From an uncultured Prevotella sp. (GTDB lineage: Bacteria; Bacteroidota; Bacteroidia; Bacteroidales; Bacteroidaceae), in NCBI GenBank assembly GCA_947165435.1, contig CAMVAI010000022.1, forward strand, positions 1 to 42,071: a DNA stretch of 42,071 nucleotides, given 5' to 3'. Each line of letters begins with the position of its first letter. Position 1 is the stretch's first letter. Below, piece after piece: positions 7,865-15,840 of this stretch. Both the position numbers and the translations under genes were made by a program. Below the pieces are notes generated by a model, which worked only from the letters and a program-made list of their open reading frames with translations, did not search any database and had not been told where the DNA came from.

Positions 7865-8005
7865 CAAAGAAAGCCATATATACGCACGTGCGCACGAGGC
7901 ACTATGACGAATATGATTTATTTTGGAAAGAAATTAGAATAATTAGAATAATTTATTAACAAATAGATATTTTCTGGAAACGAACGGGAATAGGTAGCTC
8001 CACTG

Positions 8006-8068
8006 CTTGGAATTTTTGTGGAAAGGCCATTCATTTCCGTGGAGAGGCTACTAATTTTCGTGGAGAGG
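8006..8068. repeat. Inverted mini-array of the 21-nt unit
   Basis: The unit of the array at 7291-7468 recurs here in reverse orientation. 8048-8068 is an exact inverted copy of one unit, 8027-8047 a close copy, and 8006-8026 a degenerate one. A solitary half unit (GGGGCTACTAATT) is also seen near 10764. Confidence 0.8.
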
Positions 8069-8100
8069 CTGTCTTTGACTTTTCCAAAAAGAAAGGAAAA

Positions 8101-8133
8101 CAGGCAGTGCCCGCGGGCACTGCCTGTTTTTTT
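8101..8133. terminator. Strong rho-independent terminator, perfect 26-nt palindrome
   Basis: CAGGCAGTGCCCG is followed directly by its exact reverse complement (8101-8126), then TTTTTTTC. AAAA precedes it. On the minus strand it lies about 30 nt after the stop of the 62-aa peptide gene and would end that operon. It can also act on plus-strand transcripts. Confidence 0.8.
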
Positions 8134-8157
8134 CTTGTAAGATAATACGTCTGTATG

Positions 8158-8346
8158 TTACTGCGGCAGGTTCATGCCGGGCAGGTTCAGACCAGGAAGT
8201 TCAAGACCGGGTGCCAGGGCATCTCCGCCGTCGCAAGGATTATTTTCCAGTGCGGAGTTGAAGCCTTCTACCACTGAGCCTGCTAACATCGGTGCGGTCT
8301 CTATCTTCACGACCTCAAGGGTCGGTTCCATATATGTCTTTTTCAT
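8158..8346 (-). CDS. 62-aa MKKTY-type small peptide
   Basis: A short protein beginning MKKTYMEPTLEVVKIE and ending in a Pro/Leu/Gly-rich repeat (LELPGLNLPGMNLPQ). There is no signal peptide or membrane segment; a single Cys lies in NNPCDGGD. A strong Shine-Dalgarno (GGAGGA, complement of 8356-8361) precedes the ATG, and the gene starts 21 nt behind the stop of the 698-aa secreted protein, so it is the second gene of a two-gene operon closed by the terminator at 8101. The same arrangement, with a peptide sharing MKKTY(M/I)xP, recurs at 39099-41922. Small proteins with this opening are common in Bacteroidales but I know of no function. A peptide precursor role is possible; no modifying enzyme is nearby. 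Confidence 0.7.
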   Translation of the reverse strand: MKKTYMEPTLEVVKIETAPMLAGSVVEGFNSALENNPCDGGDALAPGLELPGLNLPGMNLPQ

Positions 8347-8367
8347 AATGCTGTGTCCTCCTTTTTT

Positions 8368-10464
8368 TTACTTAATCACTACTTTCTTACCATTCACAAT
8401 ATACAGACCCTTCGTGGGCTGAGCCACACGCTGTCCGGCCAGGTTGTAGTAGGCACCGTCGGCCACTGTCTCGGCCTTCTTCACGGCCTCAATGCCGGTA
8501 GCGTCGCCAAACACGACGTCGAGGGCGGGAGCCTCACCTGGGGCAACCATCAGATATGCCTTACCAGCAGGGATAGAACCATCTGCTCTCCGGAACTGGG
8601 CCTCGTCGTCGCCGTTCATGACCAGTATGTAGAAGGTCCAGCCATCGAAATCTTCTACATTGGTATCTTGATCGTTGTTGCCCTTCAGGTCGCCCTTGTC
8701 AGTGGTCGAGCTGGCAGCCACGGGGACGTAGTAATCGCCTTCAGCAGCCTTCAGCACCACGCCGGTCCCGGCAGGCACGTTGTCCACCTTGGTCAGTACC
8801 ACCTTACCATCTACCAGCTTGGCGGTGTAGGCGGTCAACTCCCCGGGGGTGTAATAATCATCTTCCTTCGTGAAGTCGAGGGCAAACGGTGTGTAGTAGG
8901 TGGCCCAGCCGGCATCGGTGACTTCGATTGTAGCATGTGCGGGAGTGAAGATCTCAATCTTGCGGATGTTGGAATACTGGGCAAAACTCTGTGATGTGTT
9001 GGCAGCAGTAGCATAGACGTTGCTTCCGTCGAGCATGGTGAACTGGATCTCCTCTGCGCCATGCAGCGAATAGTTGACGGTACCCTTGCCATTACGTGCG
9101 TAGAAGCCCTGATTGGTGTCTGCAGTTGTAGCCCTTGCATAGGAGAAATTGGTGAGGGTGATATCTTCACGCAGTGAGTAAGTAACCTGGTCGAGTGCTG
9201 CAAACGACCAGCCGGCACCATTTACCGACTGTGCATTTCCGCCGCTGGCCCAGTCAATTCCGTCCTTCCTGGCAACTTCTGTAATGGCATCAAACGAGTA
9301 GGTCTTAGCAAATTGTCCACCATAAACGCGCGTTGTCGTTTGGCTCGGCTCATATCCTTCGGCACTGACAGTCACGGTGAGATCTCCCTCATATACTGCT
9401 ACTAACGAGGAACCCTCAGTTACTGTACCACCGTCAAAGCTATAGGTGATTGTGGCAGTAGGCTTGCCCAATACATCGCTCTGGTCGGCCGTGAAGGTAT
9501 AGGTGTGGTAATAATATCCTTCTTCTTCTGTAAAGCTTGTCTGCTTAATGACGGGGGCATTCAGCTTGACGGCTGAGCCAGCCTCGACGTCGAGCGAAGC
9601 AACTTCGCCGGCAGTAGAGCCTAAGTAAGATACAGCCTTAATCGTTGAATTTGAAGAAATTTCAAAAGGCTTGGTGTATTCGGCACGTGTGGCGCTGCTG
9701 GTAGGTTCGCTGCCGTCGGTGGTGTAGTATGTGGCAGAAGCTGCGGAGCCTGCGTTGCCTACACCCGGCGTGATGGTAATAATACGACTTTTGCCGTTGG
9801 GCTTGACAGCGATAGCGGGAGCACCCATTTCCTCGACACCTTCGGTCTTGATGACAATCTTGGAAATGGCAAAGTTGTTGTTCTTGAAGTAAAGGTCCAG
9901 ATTGCCGTCGGCTGCAATGGTATATTCTGTTCCACTGACCAGATAGGCATCAGCATCTACACCCGTCACAACACCTGATGCGCACAAATAAGGTTTAGGT
10001 GCATCACCATTTTTCGCTTGAGTAGCATAAGTAATGGCTACCTTGTCACCATTCTTCAGGTTGAGGATAGACAGGTGGCAGGCTGTATTTGCAGCACCTT
10101 TACTATTCCAGTTTCCTGCAAGGCCGTGCTGGTAGGCGGTACCTTTACCATCGCGCCACATAAAACGTATTTGCTGAGCTGCACTTGAACCATAATCCAG
10201 GGCAAAACGGCTGTTCAGGTCGAGCGTTTCGCCATTAATGGTAGGATTTTCAAGTTGATACAGGTCGCCGCCAGTGTAAGTGCTGGTACCGCTTTGTGTT
10301 GCCACTGTTTCTCCGCTAAGTGTCATTCCCGGTGCTCCGTTAGCGGTGATAAACGCACCAAAGTCGTAGGTCTCAATAACAGTAGCGGCCCACGCCTCAT
10401 TCACTCCCGCGAGCAGTCCCACTGCCACGAGTAGCATTTTCGATAAACGTAAAAGTTTTTTCAT
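8368..10464 (-). CDS. Secreted multi-domain surface protein (chitobiase-C-like domain, KGLYIVNG C-terminal tail)
   Basis: A 698-aa protein with an N-terminal signal peptide (MKKLLRLSKMLLVAVGLLAG...EAWA). Two beta-rich domains open with related phrases, VIETYDFGAF (about 30) and AKTYSFDAI (about 390). Between them, about residues 215-290, lies a segment with YYTTDGSEPTSS typical of chitobiase/beta-hexosaminidase C-terminal domains. The C-terminus YNLAGQRVAQPTKGLY followed by IVNGKKVVIK is the tail common on Bacteroidales secreted proteins and resembles a type IX secretion sorting segment; that link is inferred. No catalytic motif is seen, so an adhesin or glycan-binding role is a guess. A 855-aa paralogue with the same order lies at 39355-41922. 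Its promoter is at 10551-10581. Confidence 0.75.
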   Translation of the reverse strand: MKKLLRLSKMLLVAVGLLAGVNEAWAATVIETYDFGAFITANGAPGMTLSGETVATQSGTSTYTGGDLYQLENPTINGETLDLNSRFALDYGSSAAQQIRFMWRDGKGTAYQHGLAGNWNSKGAANTACHLSILNLKNGDKVAITYATQAKNGDAPKPYLCASGVVTGVDADAYLVSGTEYTIAADGNLDLYFKNNNFAISKIVIKTEGVEEMGAPAIAVKPNGKSRIITITPGVGNAGSAASATYYTTDGSEPTSSATRAEYTKPFEISSNSTIKAVSYLGSTAGEVASLDVEAGSAVKLNAPVIKQTSFTEEEGYYYHTYTFTADQSDVLGKPTATITYSFDGGTVTEGSSLVAVYEGDLTVTVSAEGYEPSQTTTRVYGGQFAKTYSFDAITEVARKDGIDWASGGNAQSVNGAGWSFAALDQVTYSLREDITLTNFSYARATTADTNQGFYARNGKGTVNYSLHGAEEIQFTMLDGSNVYATAANTSQSFAQYSNIRKIEIFTPAHATIEVTDAGWATYYTPFALDFTKEDDYYTPGELTAYTAKLVDGKVVLTKVDNVPAGTGVVLKAAEGDYYVPVAASSTTDKGDLKGNNDQDTNVEDFDGWTFYILVMNGDDEAQFRRADGSIPAGKAYLMVAPGEAPALDVVFGDATGIEAVKKAETVADGAYYNLAGQRVAQPTKGLYIVNGKKVVIK

Positions 10465-10550
10465 TGTTTGTTTTTGTTTTTATTATTAATTAGTAGTTGT
10501 TAGTTGTTGTCTGTTTGGTGCTGTACGCCCGTAAATTCGGCACACGGCTG

Positions 10551-10581
10551 CAAAGGTACGAAAAGTTTCTGGAACGGCCAA
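10551..10581 (-). promoter_or_regulatory. Promoter of the secreted protein/MKKTY peptide operon
   Basis: TACCTTTG on the minus strand (complement of 10551-10558) and TTTTTGG with TTG at 10581-10579, 20 nt apart, fit the Bacteroidota consensus. The leader to the ATG at 10464 would be about 80 nt. Confidence 0.65.
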
Positions 10582-10794
10582 AAATACCGCCGTGTTTTTG
10601 CTACATTTTAGCTTTTCCGTTGCAAATCAGTTCCAATCCTTTTTTGTTTAGGAAAGAAATTAGAATAATTAAAATAATTATTTCAACAAATTGATGTTAT
10701 TTAGAATGAGAATAATGAGAAAAAAATTACCGAGAGCCTGCCGGTGGCTGCGGAGGTTGCGGAGGGGCTACTAATTAAAAAAACTACACAAAAG

Positions 10795-10826
10795 TTTGGA
10801 TTAATTGGCAAATATGCTTATCTTTG
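10795..10826 (+). promoter_or_regulatory. Promoter of the toxin-antitoxin operon
   Basis: TTTGG at 10795-10799 and TATCTTTG at 10819-10826 match -33 and -7 boxes with 20 nt between them. Just downstream, AAGTGCA occurs twice (10836-10842 and near 10850), which could be an antitoxin operator; that part is speculative. Confidence 0.65.
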
Positions 10827-10875
10827 CAGCGCAAAGTGCAATACAAGTGCATTCAAGACAGAATACGATTAAGAT

Positions 10876-11145
10876 ATGGCAACAACCATTAAACGTAAAG
10901 CAGCATCGTTCCGTCTCCCAAGCTACCTTCTTGAAGGGCTGAAGACAGAAGCCAGACGGCAGCATCGCAGTGTGAATAACCTCGTTGAAGTTGTACTGCT
11001 GAAATCATTGTATGACAAGCCAAACGCAGAGACGCTGGCTGCAATGAAGGAATGCGAGTCTGGCGTAGAACTGGAAGACTTTGACCCGAACGAACTGGAT
11101 AAGTATATCTATGCGGAAACGTCTGAAGAAGTCCACCCAGTTTAA
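10876..11145 (+). CDS. Ribbon-helix-helix-type antitoxin (partner of YafQ-like toxin)
   Basis: An 89-aa protein beginning MATTIKRKAASFRLPSYLL. Residues 8-50 fit a ribbon-helix-helix DNA-binding fold: strand KAASFRLP, then helices LLEGLKTEARRQ and SVNNLVEVVLLKSL. The acidic C-terminal half (ELEDFDPNELDKYI) would wrap the toxin. It overlaps the toxin start by 35 nt, typical of type II pairs. The antitoxin probably represses the shared promoter at 10795-10826. Confidence 0.8.
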   Translation: MATTIKRKAASFRLPSYLLEGLKTEARRQHRSVNNLVEVVLLKSLYDKPNAETLAAMKECESGVELEDFDPNELDKYIYAETSEEVHPV

Positions 11146-11389
11146 GAAGGACTTAAAACGGTACCTCCATCAGCCATCCAAGCTGTTGGCTCTGAAGACA
11201 GTGACCCTTGCCCTTGAAGAGACTGGTCATGTGCCGCAGGAATACCAGCCTCACATGTTGTCGGGAGACTATAAGGGATTCATGGAGTGCCATGTTGAGG
11301 ATAACTTTCTGTTAATTTGGATTGACGAGACTTCCGATATCATCAAATTAGTTCGTCTCGGTACACATCACGAGCTATTCGGAAAATAG
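11111..11389 (+). CDS. YafQ-type mRNA interferase toxin (RelE superfamily)
   Basis: A 92-aa basic protein beginning MRKRLKKSTQFKKDLKRYL, the usual YafQ opening (STQFKKDLKR). The core LSGDYKGFMECHVEDNFLLIWI and the end VRLGTHHELFGK match the family; the histidine pair near residue 87 corresponds to the catalytic His of YafQ. Family members cut mRNA at the ribosome. The frame is open upstream to 11081, but that part overlaps the antitoxin in another frame, and MRKRL gives the family's 92-aa length. The next gene converges on it 22 nt downstream. Confidence 0.85.
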   Translation: MRKRLKKSTQFKKDLKRYLHQPSKLLALKTVTLALEETGHVPQEYQPHMLSGDYKGFMECHVEDNFLLIWIDETSDIIKLVRLGTHHELFGK

Positions 11390-11411
11390 CCAGTTGTTTT
11401 GAATAACCCGG

Positions 11412-13664
11412 CTACCTCCACACGGCCTTCAGGCGGTGCAGCATGGTGGTGCTCTCGCCGCACGAGCCGGTGTGCTGGATGTGTATGCCACCGAAGCTGT
11501 TGGGCGACACATCGGCGGCGAGGTCAACGACGTGGGGCAGGTCGGAGCCGGCGGGGCGCGGGGTGGTCGTCTCGACGTGTGTACGCAGCTTTTTCCCGAT
11601 GAAATCGAGGAAAATGGTGCATCCCGTGCGGTAACATGTGCTGCTGATGGGAGCCGTGAGCGGCGTGACGGTGCCGTGGTCGTAACGCACCAGGAGGAAA
11701 TCGACCGCCTTGGCATGCTTCGTGGTACGTACAATGCGCAGACCGTAGCCCGTGAGCGTCTCGGTATCGAATTTCAGGCAGACATCCATATACTGACCGG
11801 TGGCCGAGCCGAAGCCCTGACCGGCGGTCTTCGTGGGATCGACATAGAGCGTCAGCGACATGTCGGTGTACTTTCGGTTTACCGGCGTGTACATGATGCG
11901 CGCGCCCCGCTGGGCCTGTAAAAGCCCCATTCCAACGGCACCGTTGAAGCCTTCGGCATACTCCCACATGGGTTTCGTGCGGTCGAACGACCACGGAAAC
12001 TCGGCAGTGTCGGCGGGCTTGTAGCCATCCACCGTCCAGACGCCGGCGGCACGGCGCGGCTGCCAGTCGCAGTAGAAGTCGTGGAAGTCGGTGTCGAGAA
12101 CGGACAGCGGGGCCAACGGGACGGCCAACGTGAGCGAGGCCCGGGCGGGTGTACCGTAGGGGCTGCGCTGGTGCTTGGGGGCGATGACAGCGGAGAACTG
12201 TTTCCCACCGGACACCTTATACGTACGCTGGGGAGCAGTATGCGAGGTGCTGACGGGGATGTCGTCCAGATACCAGGTGACGAGCGACTCGTCGCGGCGG
12301 CCCTGCAGGTCGAGGGAATAGTCGAGACAGAGGCTGTCGCCCTGTTGGCGGAGCACTGGCTGGCGCAGGAAGGCCGGCGGGGGCAGTGGCGACGGCTTTA
12401 CCACGAGGCGGCAGGCTGCCTCGCGACCGTCTGCGGTGACGGCTATGATGCAAAAATCGGCGATTTCATCGGTGTTATTCGTGGGAACGACGGTCACAGC
12501 GGTGGGGCTGATGTCGCGGAGCGTGACATACTGTTCGAAGCCCCGTTCCACCCGCCACGCGACCGTTTCGGCCGCCACGGGCGACGGCGAAGCTGCCGCC
12601 GACAGCGGCTGGGAGGCGGCAAGCGTCAGCCGCAGGCTGTCGGCACCGGTCTGCAGGGTGGCTTCGCGGCCACTGAGCTGCAGGTAGGGCGGCTGCTGCA
12701 GGTCGGCAGAGAGCGCGGGCGGCTGCAGCGTGTTCTGCCGCTGCCGGTGGCCGATGACGTAGGGCTTGCCGTTCAGGGTGAAGCCACGCTGATAGCAGCG
12801 CAGCCACGGCTGCGGATAGGCCGTCCAGCCGATATATATGCTGTCGGAGGGCGCATGGTAGCGGCAATCGACGACGGTGACGGGGCCTCCCTGCTTGGTG
12901 AAGTACATCTCGCGGTTGTCGCTCTTCACGTAGAAGTCGCAGTCGATGAACATCGCCCCGGAGCCAAAGGTACACCAGAAGGGCTTCTGGCCGTAGAGGT
13001 CGAAGCGGCAGTGGCGATAAAGGGCCGTGCCGTTCAGGGCGTCGTCGGTACACTCGAAGTGGCAGTCGTCGTACACCGAGCGGCGGGCACCGCTCAGGGG
13101 TGTGAGGTTCAGTCGGCTGATGAACCGCACGCGACGTGCCGACAGATAGCGGCCATGCACGTTGCCGATGTGTGCCTGCGTGATGGCTGCGGCACGTTTT
13201 GGCCGATTCCATCGGGGATTTCTGGGGTAAACGAGATCGACATTGCAGTAGTTGCCCATGGTCAGGTTCTCGACCATCAGCGAGTCGGTGTAGAAGTCGA
13301 ACATGGTGAAGTTGCCGACGGCTCCCTGCGTCTGTCCGCGCTGCGAGGCCAGCACCACGTCGTCGGGCCGGTCGCCCATGCCGACCAGACGGAGGTAGCG
13401 GCAGCGCACCACCATGCCGAAGGGCGGCTGTCCATCGCGGCCCGTGCGCACCGCCGGGTCGTCGGGGTCGTCAATCCAATAGACGCCGGGGCGAATATAC
13501 ACCGTGCAGCTGTCATCCAGATGGTCGGCAGCCTCTTGGAAGGTACGGTAGGTGTAGGGCGTGCCGTCAGCGGCATCGGCATCGACCACGATATGGCGTG
13601 CGTCCGCAGTCTGGCCCCATGCCAGGAGGGGCGACAAGGCCCACAGCAGGAAAGGCGTTCGCAT
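11412..13664 (-). CDS. Secreted right-handed beta-helix protein (pectinesterase-like fold)
   Basis: A 750-aa exported protein with signal peptide MRTPFLLWALSPLLAWGQT. Residues about 25-310 read like a pectin methylesterase-type beta-helix: IVVDADAADGTPYTYRTFQEAADHL, VYIRPGVYWI, LVGMGDRPDDVVL, and later coils with YDDCHFECTDDALNG and FIDCDFYVKSD. Two Ig-like segments may lie between 350 and 540, and the last 200 residues form another beta-rich domain (FDFH-, FDTETLTGYGLRI). I see no clear pectinesterase catalytic set, so polysaccharide binding or cleavage is only possible. The ATG at 13664 is preferred to a TTG at 13673. It is the last gene, 12 nt behind glsB, in an apparent acyltransferase operon; this placement is puzzling. 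Confidence 0.7.
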   Translation of the reverse strand: MRTPFLLWALSPLLAWGQTADARHIVVDADAADGTPYTYRTFQEAADHLDDSCTVYIRPGVYWIDDPDDPAVRTGRDGQPPFGMVVRCRYLRLVGMGDRPDDVVLASQRGQTQGAVGNFTMFDFYTDSLMVENLTMGNYCNVDLVYPRNPRWNRPKRAAAITQAHIGNVHGRYLSARRVRFISRLNLTPLSGARRSVYDDCHFECTDDALNGTALYRHCRFDLYGQKPFWCTFGSGAMFIDCDFYVKSDNREMYFTKQGGPVTVVDCRYHAPSDSIYIGWTAYPQPWLRCYQRGFTLNGKPYVIGHRQRQNTLQPPALSADLQQPPYLQLSGREATLQTGADSLRLTLAASQPLSAAASPSPVAAETVAWRVERGFEQYVTLRDISPTAVTVVPTNNTDEIADFCIIAVTADGREAACRLVVKPSPLPPPAFLRQPVLRQQGDSLCLDYSLDLQGRRDESLVTWYLDDIPVSTSHTAPQRTYKVSGGKQFSAVIAPKHQRSPYGTPARASLTLAVPLAPLSVLDTDFHDFYCDWQPRRAAGVWTVDGYKPADTAEFPWSFDRTKPMWEYAEGFNGAVGMGLLQAQRGARIMYTPVNRKYTDMSLTLYVDPTKTAGQGFGSATGQYMDVCLKFDTETLTGYGLRIVRTTKHAKAVDFLLVRYDHGTVTPLTAPISSTCYRTGCTIFLDFIGKKLRTHVETTTPRPAGSDLPHVVDLAADVSPNSFGGIHIQHTGSCGESTTMLHRLKAVWR

Positions 13665-13676
13665 ATAAGACAAGCG

Positions 13677-14669
13677 TCAGTCCTTGTTCTTGTAGATAAT
13701 CTTGTTGGCGCCGGAGGTGATTTTCAGCTCGTCGCGGTGCTCGGCAATGAAGGTGTCGATGTGACGTTTGCGCTTGTCCTCCAGAATCTCGTCAACGGCA
13801 ATGAGTATGCCCGTCTCCTCGACGTCGCCGAAGCCGTAGTTGATGGCCGTGCCGAAGAGCTTCATCGTGGGCGACAGACCCATGTAGGCGTTGACCAGCG
13901 GCGGGATATTGTAGCCCATCTGGCGTATCTCGCGGTTCAGTATGAGATAGTCTTCCTTGAACGTCTTGCCGCAGAAGAGCTGCTCCAGTTCGTGCGTGTC
14001 GGTCTCCAATTCCAGCGGTTTCATCGGGATAATGAGGTGCTCCTTGTCGTCAAAATGCTTCTTCAGGAAATAGAGTATCATGTCGCGCCCCTTGCGGATG
14101 TACGAGGGGTACATGGTCATCTTGCCGAAGTAATACTTCACGCTGGGGCGCACCACGGTGAGCGCACCCAGACCGTCCCACAGGTTGTCCAGTGCAAAAA
14201 GGCTCTTGGCACCCATGCGCGACGACTGGTAGGGCAGCGACACGAACGAGCGGCCCAGCTCGACGGTCCACGGGGCGTAGTCGCGTATGAATTTCTCGGA
14301 GAAATGGAACATGTGGCTGGTGGCCAGGATGGGCTGCCCCTGGGCGTCGTACTGCCAGTCGGTGCCCAGCAGATAGCGGTAGCCGCCGATGATTTCCTCC
14401 TCGTCGGGGTTCCACACGATGAGCTGCTTGTAGCAGTTGTCGCTGGTGTCGAACTCGTCGATGTCCAGCTCCTTGCCCGTGCCGCCGCCCGCCTCGCGGA
14501 ACACGATTTCGCGCAGCCGCCCTATCTCGCGCATCACGTTCGGCGCGTTGTGTGCGGTGATGATGTAGATCTGGTTGTTGCTCTTGTTGGTGAGGCGCAA
14601 CTGCTTGTCGGGGGTGAGCTCACGCTTGAGCACGTCCTTGCTGACGGGGGGAATGATAGTCTGTTCCAT
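13677..14669 (-). CDS. glsB: GNAT-like N-acyltransferase, GlsB/OlsB (hemolysin-like) family
   Basis: A 330-aa soluble protein of the ornithine/glycine lipid N-acyltransferase family. Residues 35-230 hold the acyl-ACP-binding GNAT-like region, with REIGRLREIVFREAGGGTG, IIGGYRYLLG, ELGRSFV and the long C-terminal part PLVNAYMGLSP. In Bacteroides thetaiotaomicron GlsB adds a 3-hydroxy fatty acid to glycine, and GlsA then adds a second acyl chain, giving glycine lipids and, after serine addition, flavolipins. The next gene upstream, 15 nt away, is a GlsA-type acyltransferase, which makes the pair convincing. Assignment rests on family resemblance and order. Confidence 0.8.
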   Translation of the reverse strand: MEQTIIPPVSKDVLKRELTPDKQLRLTNKSNNQIYIITAHNAPNVMREIGRLREIVFREAGGGTGKELDIDEFDTSDNCYKQLIVWNPDEEEIIGGYRYLLGTDWQYDAQGQPILATSHMFHFSEKFIRDYAPWTVELGRSFVSLPYQSSRMGAKSLFALDNLWDGLGALTVVRPSVKYYFGKMTMYPSYIRKGRDMILYFLKKHFDDKEHLIIPMKPLELETDTHELEQLFCGKTFKEDYLILNREIRQMGYNIPPLVNAYMGLSPTMKLFGTAINYGFGDVEETGILIAVDEILEDKRKRHIDTFIAEHRDELKITSGANKIIYKNKD

Positions 14670-14684
14670 AGTTTTGTCGTGGGG

Positions 14685-15530
14685 TCAGAGGGGTGTATTG
14701 GATGATAGGGAATATACCTTGTCTTGCACAAATTTTGCCCATTCCATCGGGGTTTTCGACTTGTCGAACGTCTGCCAGGCGATGGGCTTGCCGATGGTGA
14801 CGGTAAACGAGTGGCCCACGTTCTTGTACATCTCATCGACGAGGAAGAGCATGGCCAGGTTGAAGGGCAGGTAGCGGTCGCTGAAGGCTGCCAGGCGGTA
14901 GAAGAAGTCGGAGTTGCAGCCGCCGAAGTGGATGGGCACGATGTCGCGGTGGTACTCGACGCTCTTGGTGATGAAGGTCTTCGTCCAGGGTATGTCGCGT
15001 ATGCTGCCGTCTTTCTGGCGCCGCGAACAGAGTCCGGCGGGGAACATGAGCATGTGGTTGTCGCTCTCGAAGCCGGCCTTCACCATGGCGGGAAACTGGC
15101 GGCTCTGGTGGCCGGTCTTGTTGATGGGGATACAGAGCGGGGCCAGTCCGGGCAGGTTCATCAGCAGGTCGTTGACTAGATAGCGGAAGCGCGAATCGTA
15201 GTGGCGGCCGATGACGGCCCCGAGGGCCACGCCGTCGATGCCCCCTAAGGGGTGGTTCGACACGAAAGTATATAGCCGCCCGTCATTCTTGTCGGGCAGG
15301 TTCTCCATGCCCCGCAGGTCGAGCCGCATGTCCAGATAGGTGACACAGGCTTCGAGCCACTCGGTGCCCACCTTGTCGCGCGACTGCCAGAGGAAGGCGT
15401 TCACCTGGTCCTGGTGGGCGATGCGCTTCAGCCACGTCACCAGGGGGCGCGGCACCCAGCGGGCCTTCGCCCCCATCTTGCCGCGCAGTATCTGTTCGAT
15501 GTCAATCGTTTTCTCTGAAATCTGTTCCAT
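14685..15530 (-). CDS. glsA: PlsC-like O-acyltransferase, GlsA type
   Basis: A 281-aa acyltransferase. The acyltransferase block runs from about 75 to 235, with SNHPLGGIDG (His93, Asp99; five residues between them, a spacing seen in the hemolysin-linked branch rather than the classic HX4D), a FPAGLCSRR motif (block III), and VPIHFGG (block IV). It should act at the inner face of the membrane, O-acylating the product of GlsB. I start at MEQISEK (15530); the frame is open to 15569 but the extra part has no support. It is the first gene of glsA-glsB-beta-helix and is transcribed away from mraZ. Confidence 0.8.
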   Translation of the reverse strand: MEQISEKTIDIEQILRGKMGAKARWVPRPLVTWLKRIAHQDQVNAFLWQSRDKVGTEWLEACVTYLDMRLDLRGMENLPDKNDGRLYTFVSNHPLGGIDGVALGAVIGRHYDSRFRYLVNDLLMNLPGLAPLCIPINKTGHQSRQFPAMVKAGFESDNHMLMFPAGLCSRRQKDGSIRDIPWTKTFITKSVEYHRDIVPIHFGGCNSDFFYRLAAFSDRYLPFNLAMLFLVDEMYKNVGHSFTVTIGKPIAWQTFDKSKTPMEWAKFVQDKVYSLSSNTPL

Positions 15531-15769
15531 TTCTCTCTCTATGCATGCTAACAACGTGCAAAAATACAAATTAAGTTTGAATAAAATGCACTTCCGGCCA
15601 AAAAATGTGCATTTTTTACTTTTTTTACCTAATCAGCATGGCAGGAGCGGCGACAACAGCCCGAGAGCACGACTCGGATGCCCCACCAAAAACCTTCACC
15701 GAAACATACTGTATATCAGTAGGATAACAGAGACGGATGATATTTTTAGCATTTATTTACTAAAAAAAG

Positions 15770-15794
15770 TGGGGAAAAGTGGAGGAATGTGGGG
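15770..15794 (+). promoter_or_regulatory. Three MraZ-like operator boxes, 10-bp period
   Basis: TGGGG at 15770, TGGAG at 15780 and TGGGG at 15790 are spaced exactly 10 bp, so all face the same side of the helix. In E. coli and Mycoplasma, MraZ binds TGGGN-type direct repeats about 10 bp apart ahead of its own gene. The boxes lie 47-71 nt before mraZ and cover the -33 region of the promoter. Confidence 0.7.
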
Positions 15795-15803
15795 AAAAAT
15801 GCT

Positions 15804-15811
15804 TAATTTTG
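15804..15811 (+). promoter_or_regulatory. -7 box of the dcw promoter
   Basis: TAATTTTG matches TAnnTTTG exactly and lies 30 nt before the mraZ ATG. The -33 position falls inside the MraZ-like boxes and has no TTG, which fits a promoter that a bound regulator can block. Confidence 0.6.
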
Positions 15812-15840
15812 CACCCTGACTCACTATAAAAGAAGTACAC

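Larger units (their letters stand above)
10465..10875. other. Divergent intergenic region (411 nt)
   Basis: No gene is apparent. It holds the promoter of the secreted-protein operon (minus, 10551-10581), an AT-rich interspersed element at 10651-10680 (GGAAAGAAATTAGAATAATT, matching 7925-7954), a half unit of the 21-nt repeat near 10764, and the promoter of the toxin-antitoxin pair (plus, 10795-10826). Confidence 0.6.
15531..15840. other. Divergent glsA/mraZ intergenic region (310 nt)
   Basis: It contains a weak promoter-like box for glsA on the minus strand (TATTTTTG, complement of 15559-15566, with no clear -33 box) and, on the plus strand, the MraZ-like boxes and dcw promoter. Between about 15600 and 15740 I see no gene or repeat. 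Confidence 0.5.

Noticed and set aside
7732..7959. A 75-aa plus-strand protein
   Set aside because: It runs through the 32-nt direct repeats, the inverted repeat and the GGAAAGAAAT element, so it is a chance frame.
11081..11110. Upstream start for the YafQ-type toxin
   Set aside because: The added residues overlap the antitoxin frame and do not fit the YafQ N-terminus, which begins at MRKRL.
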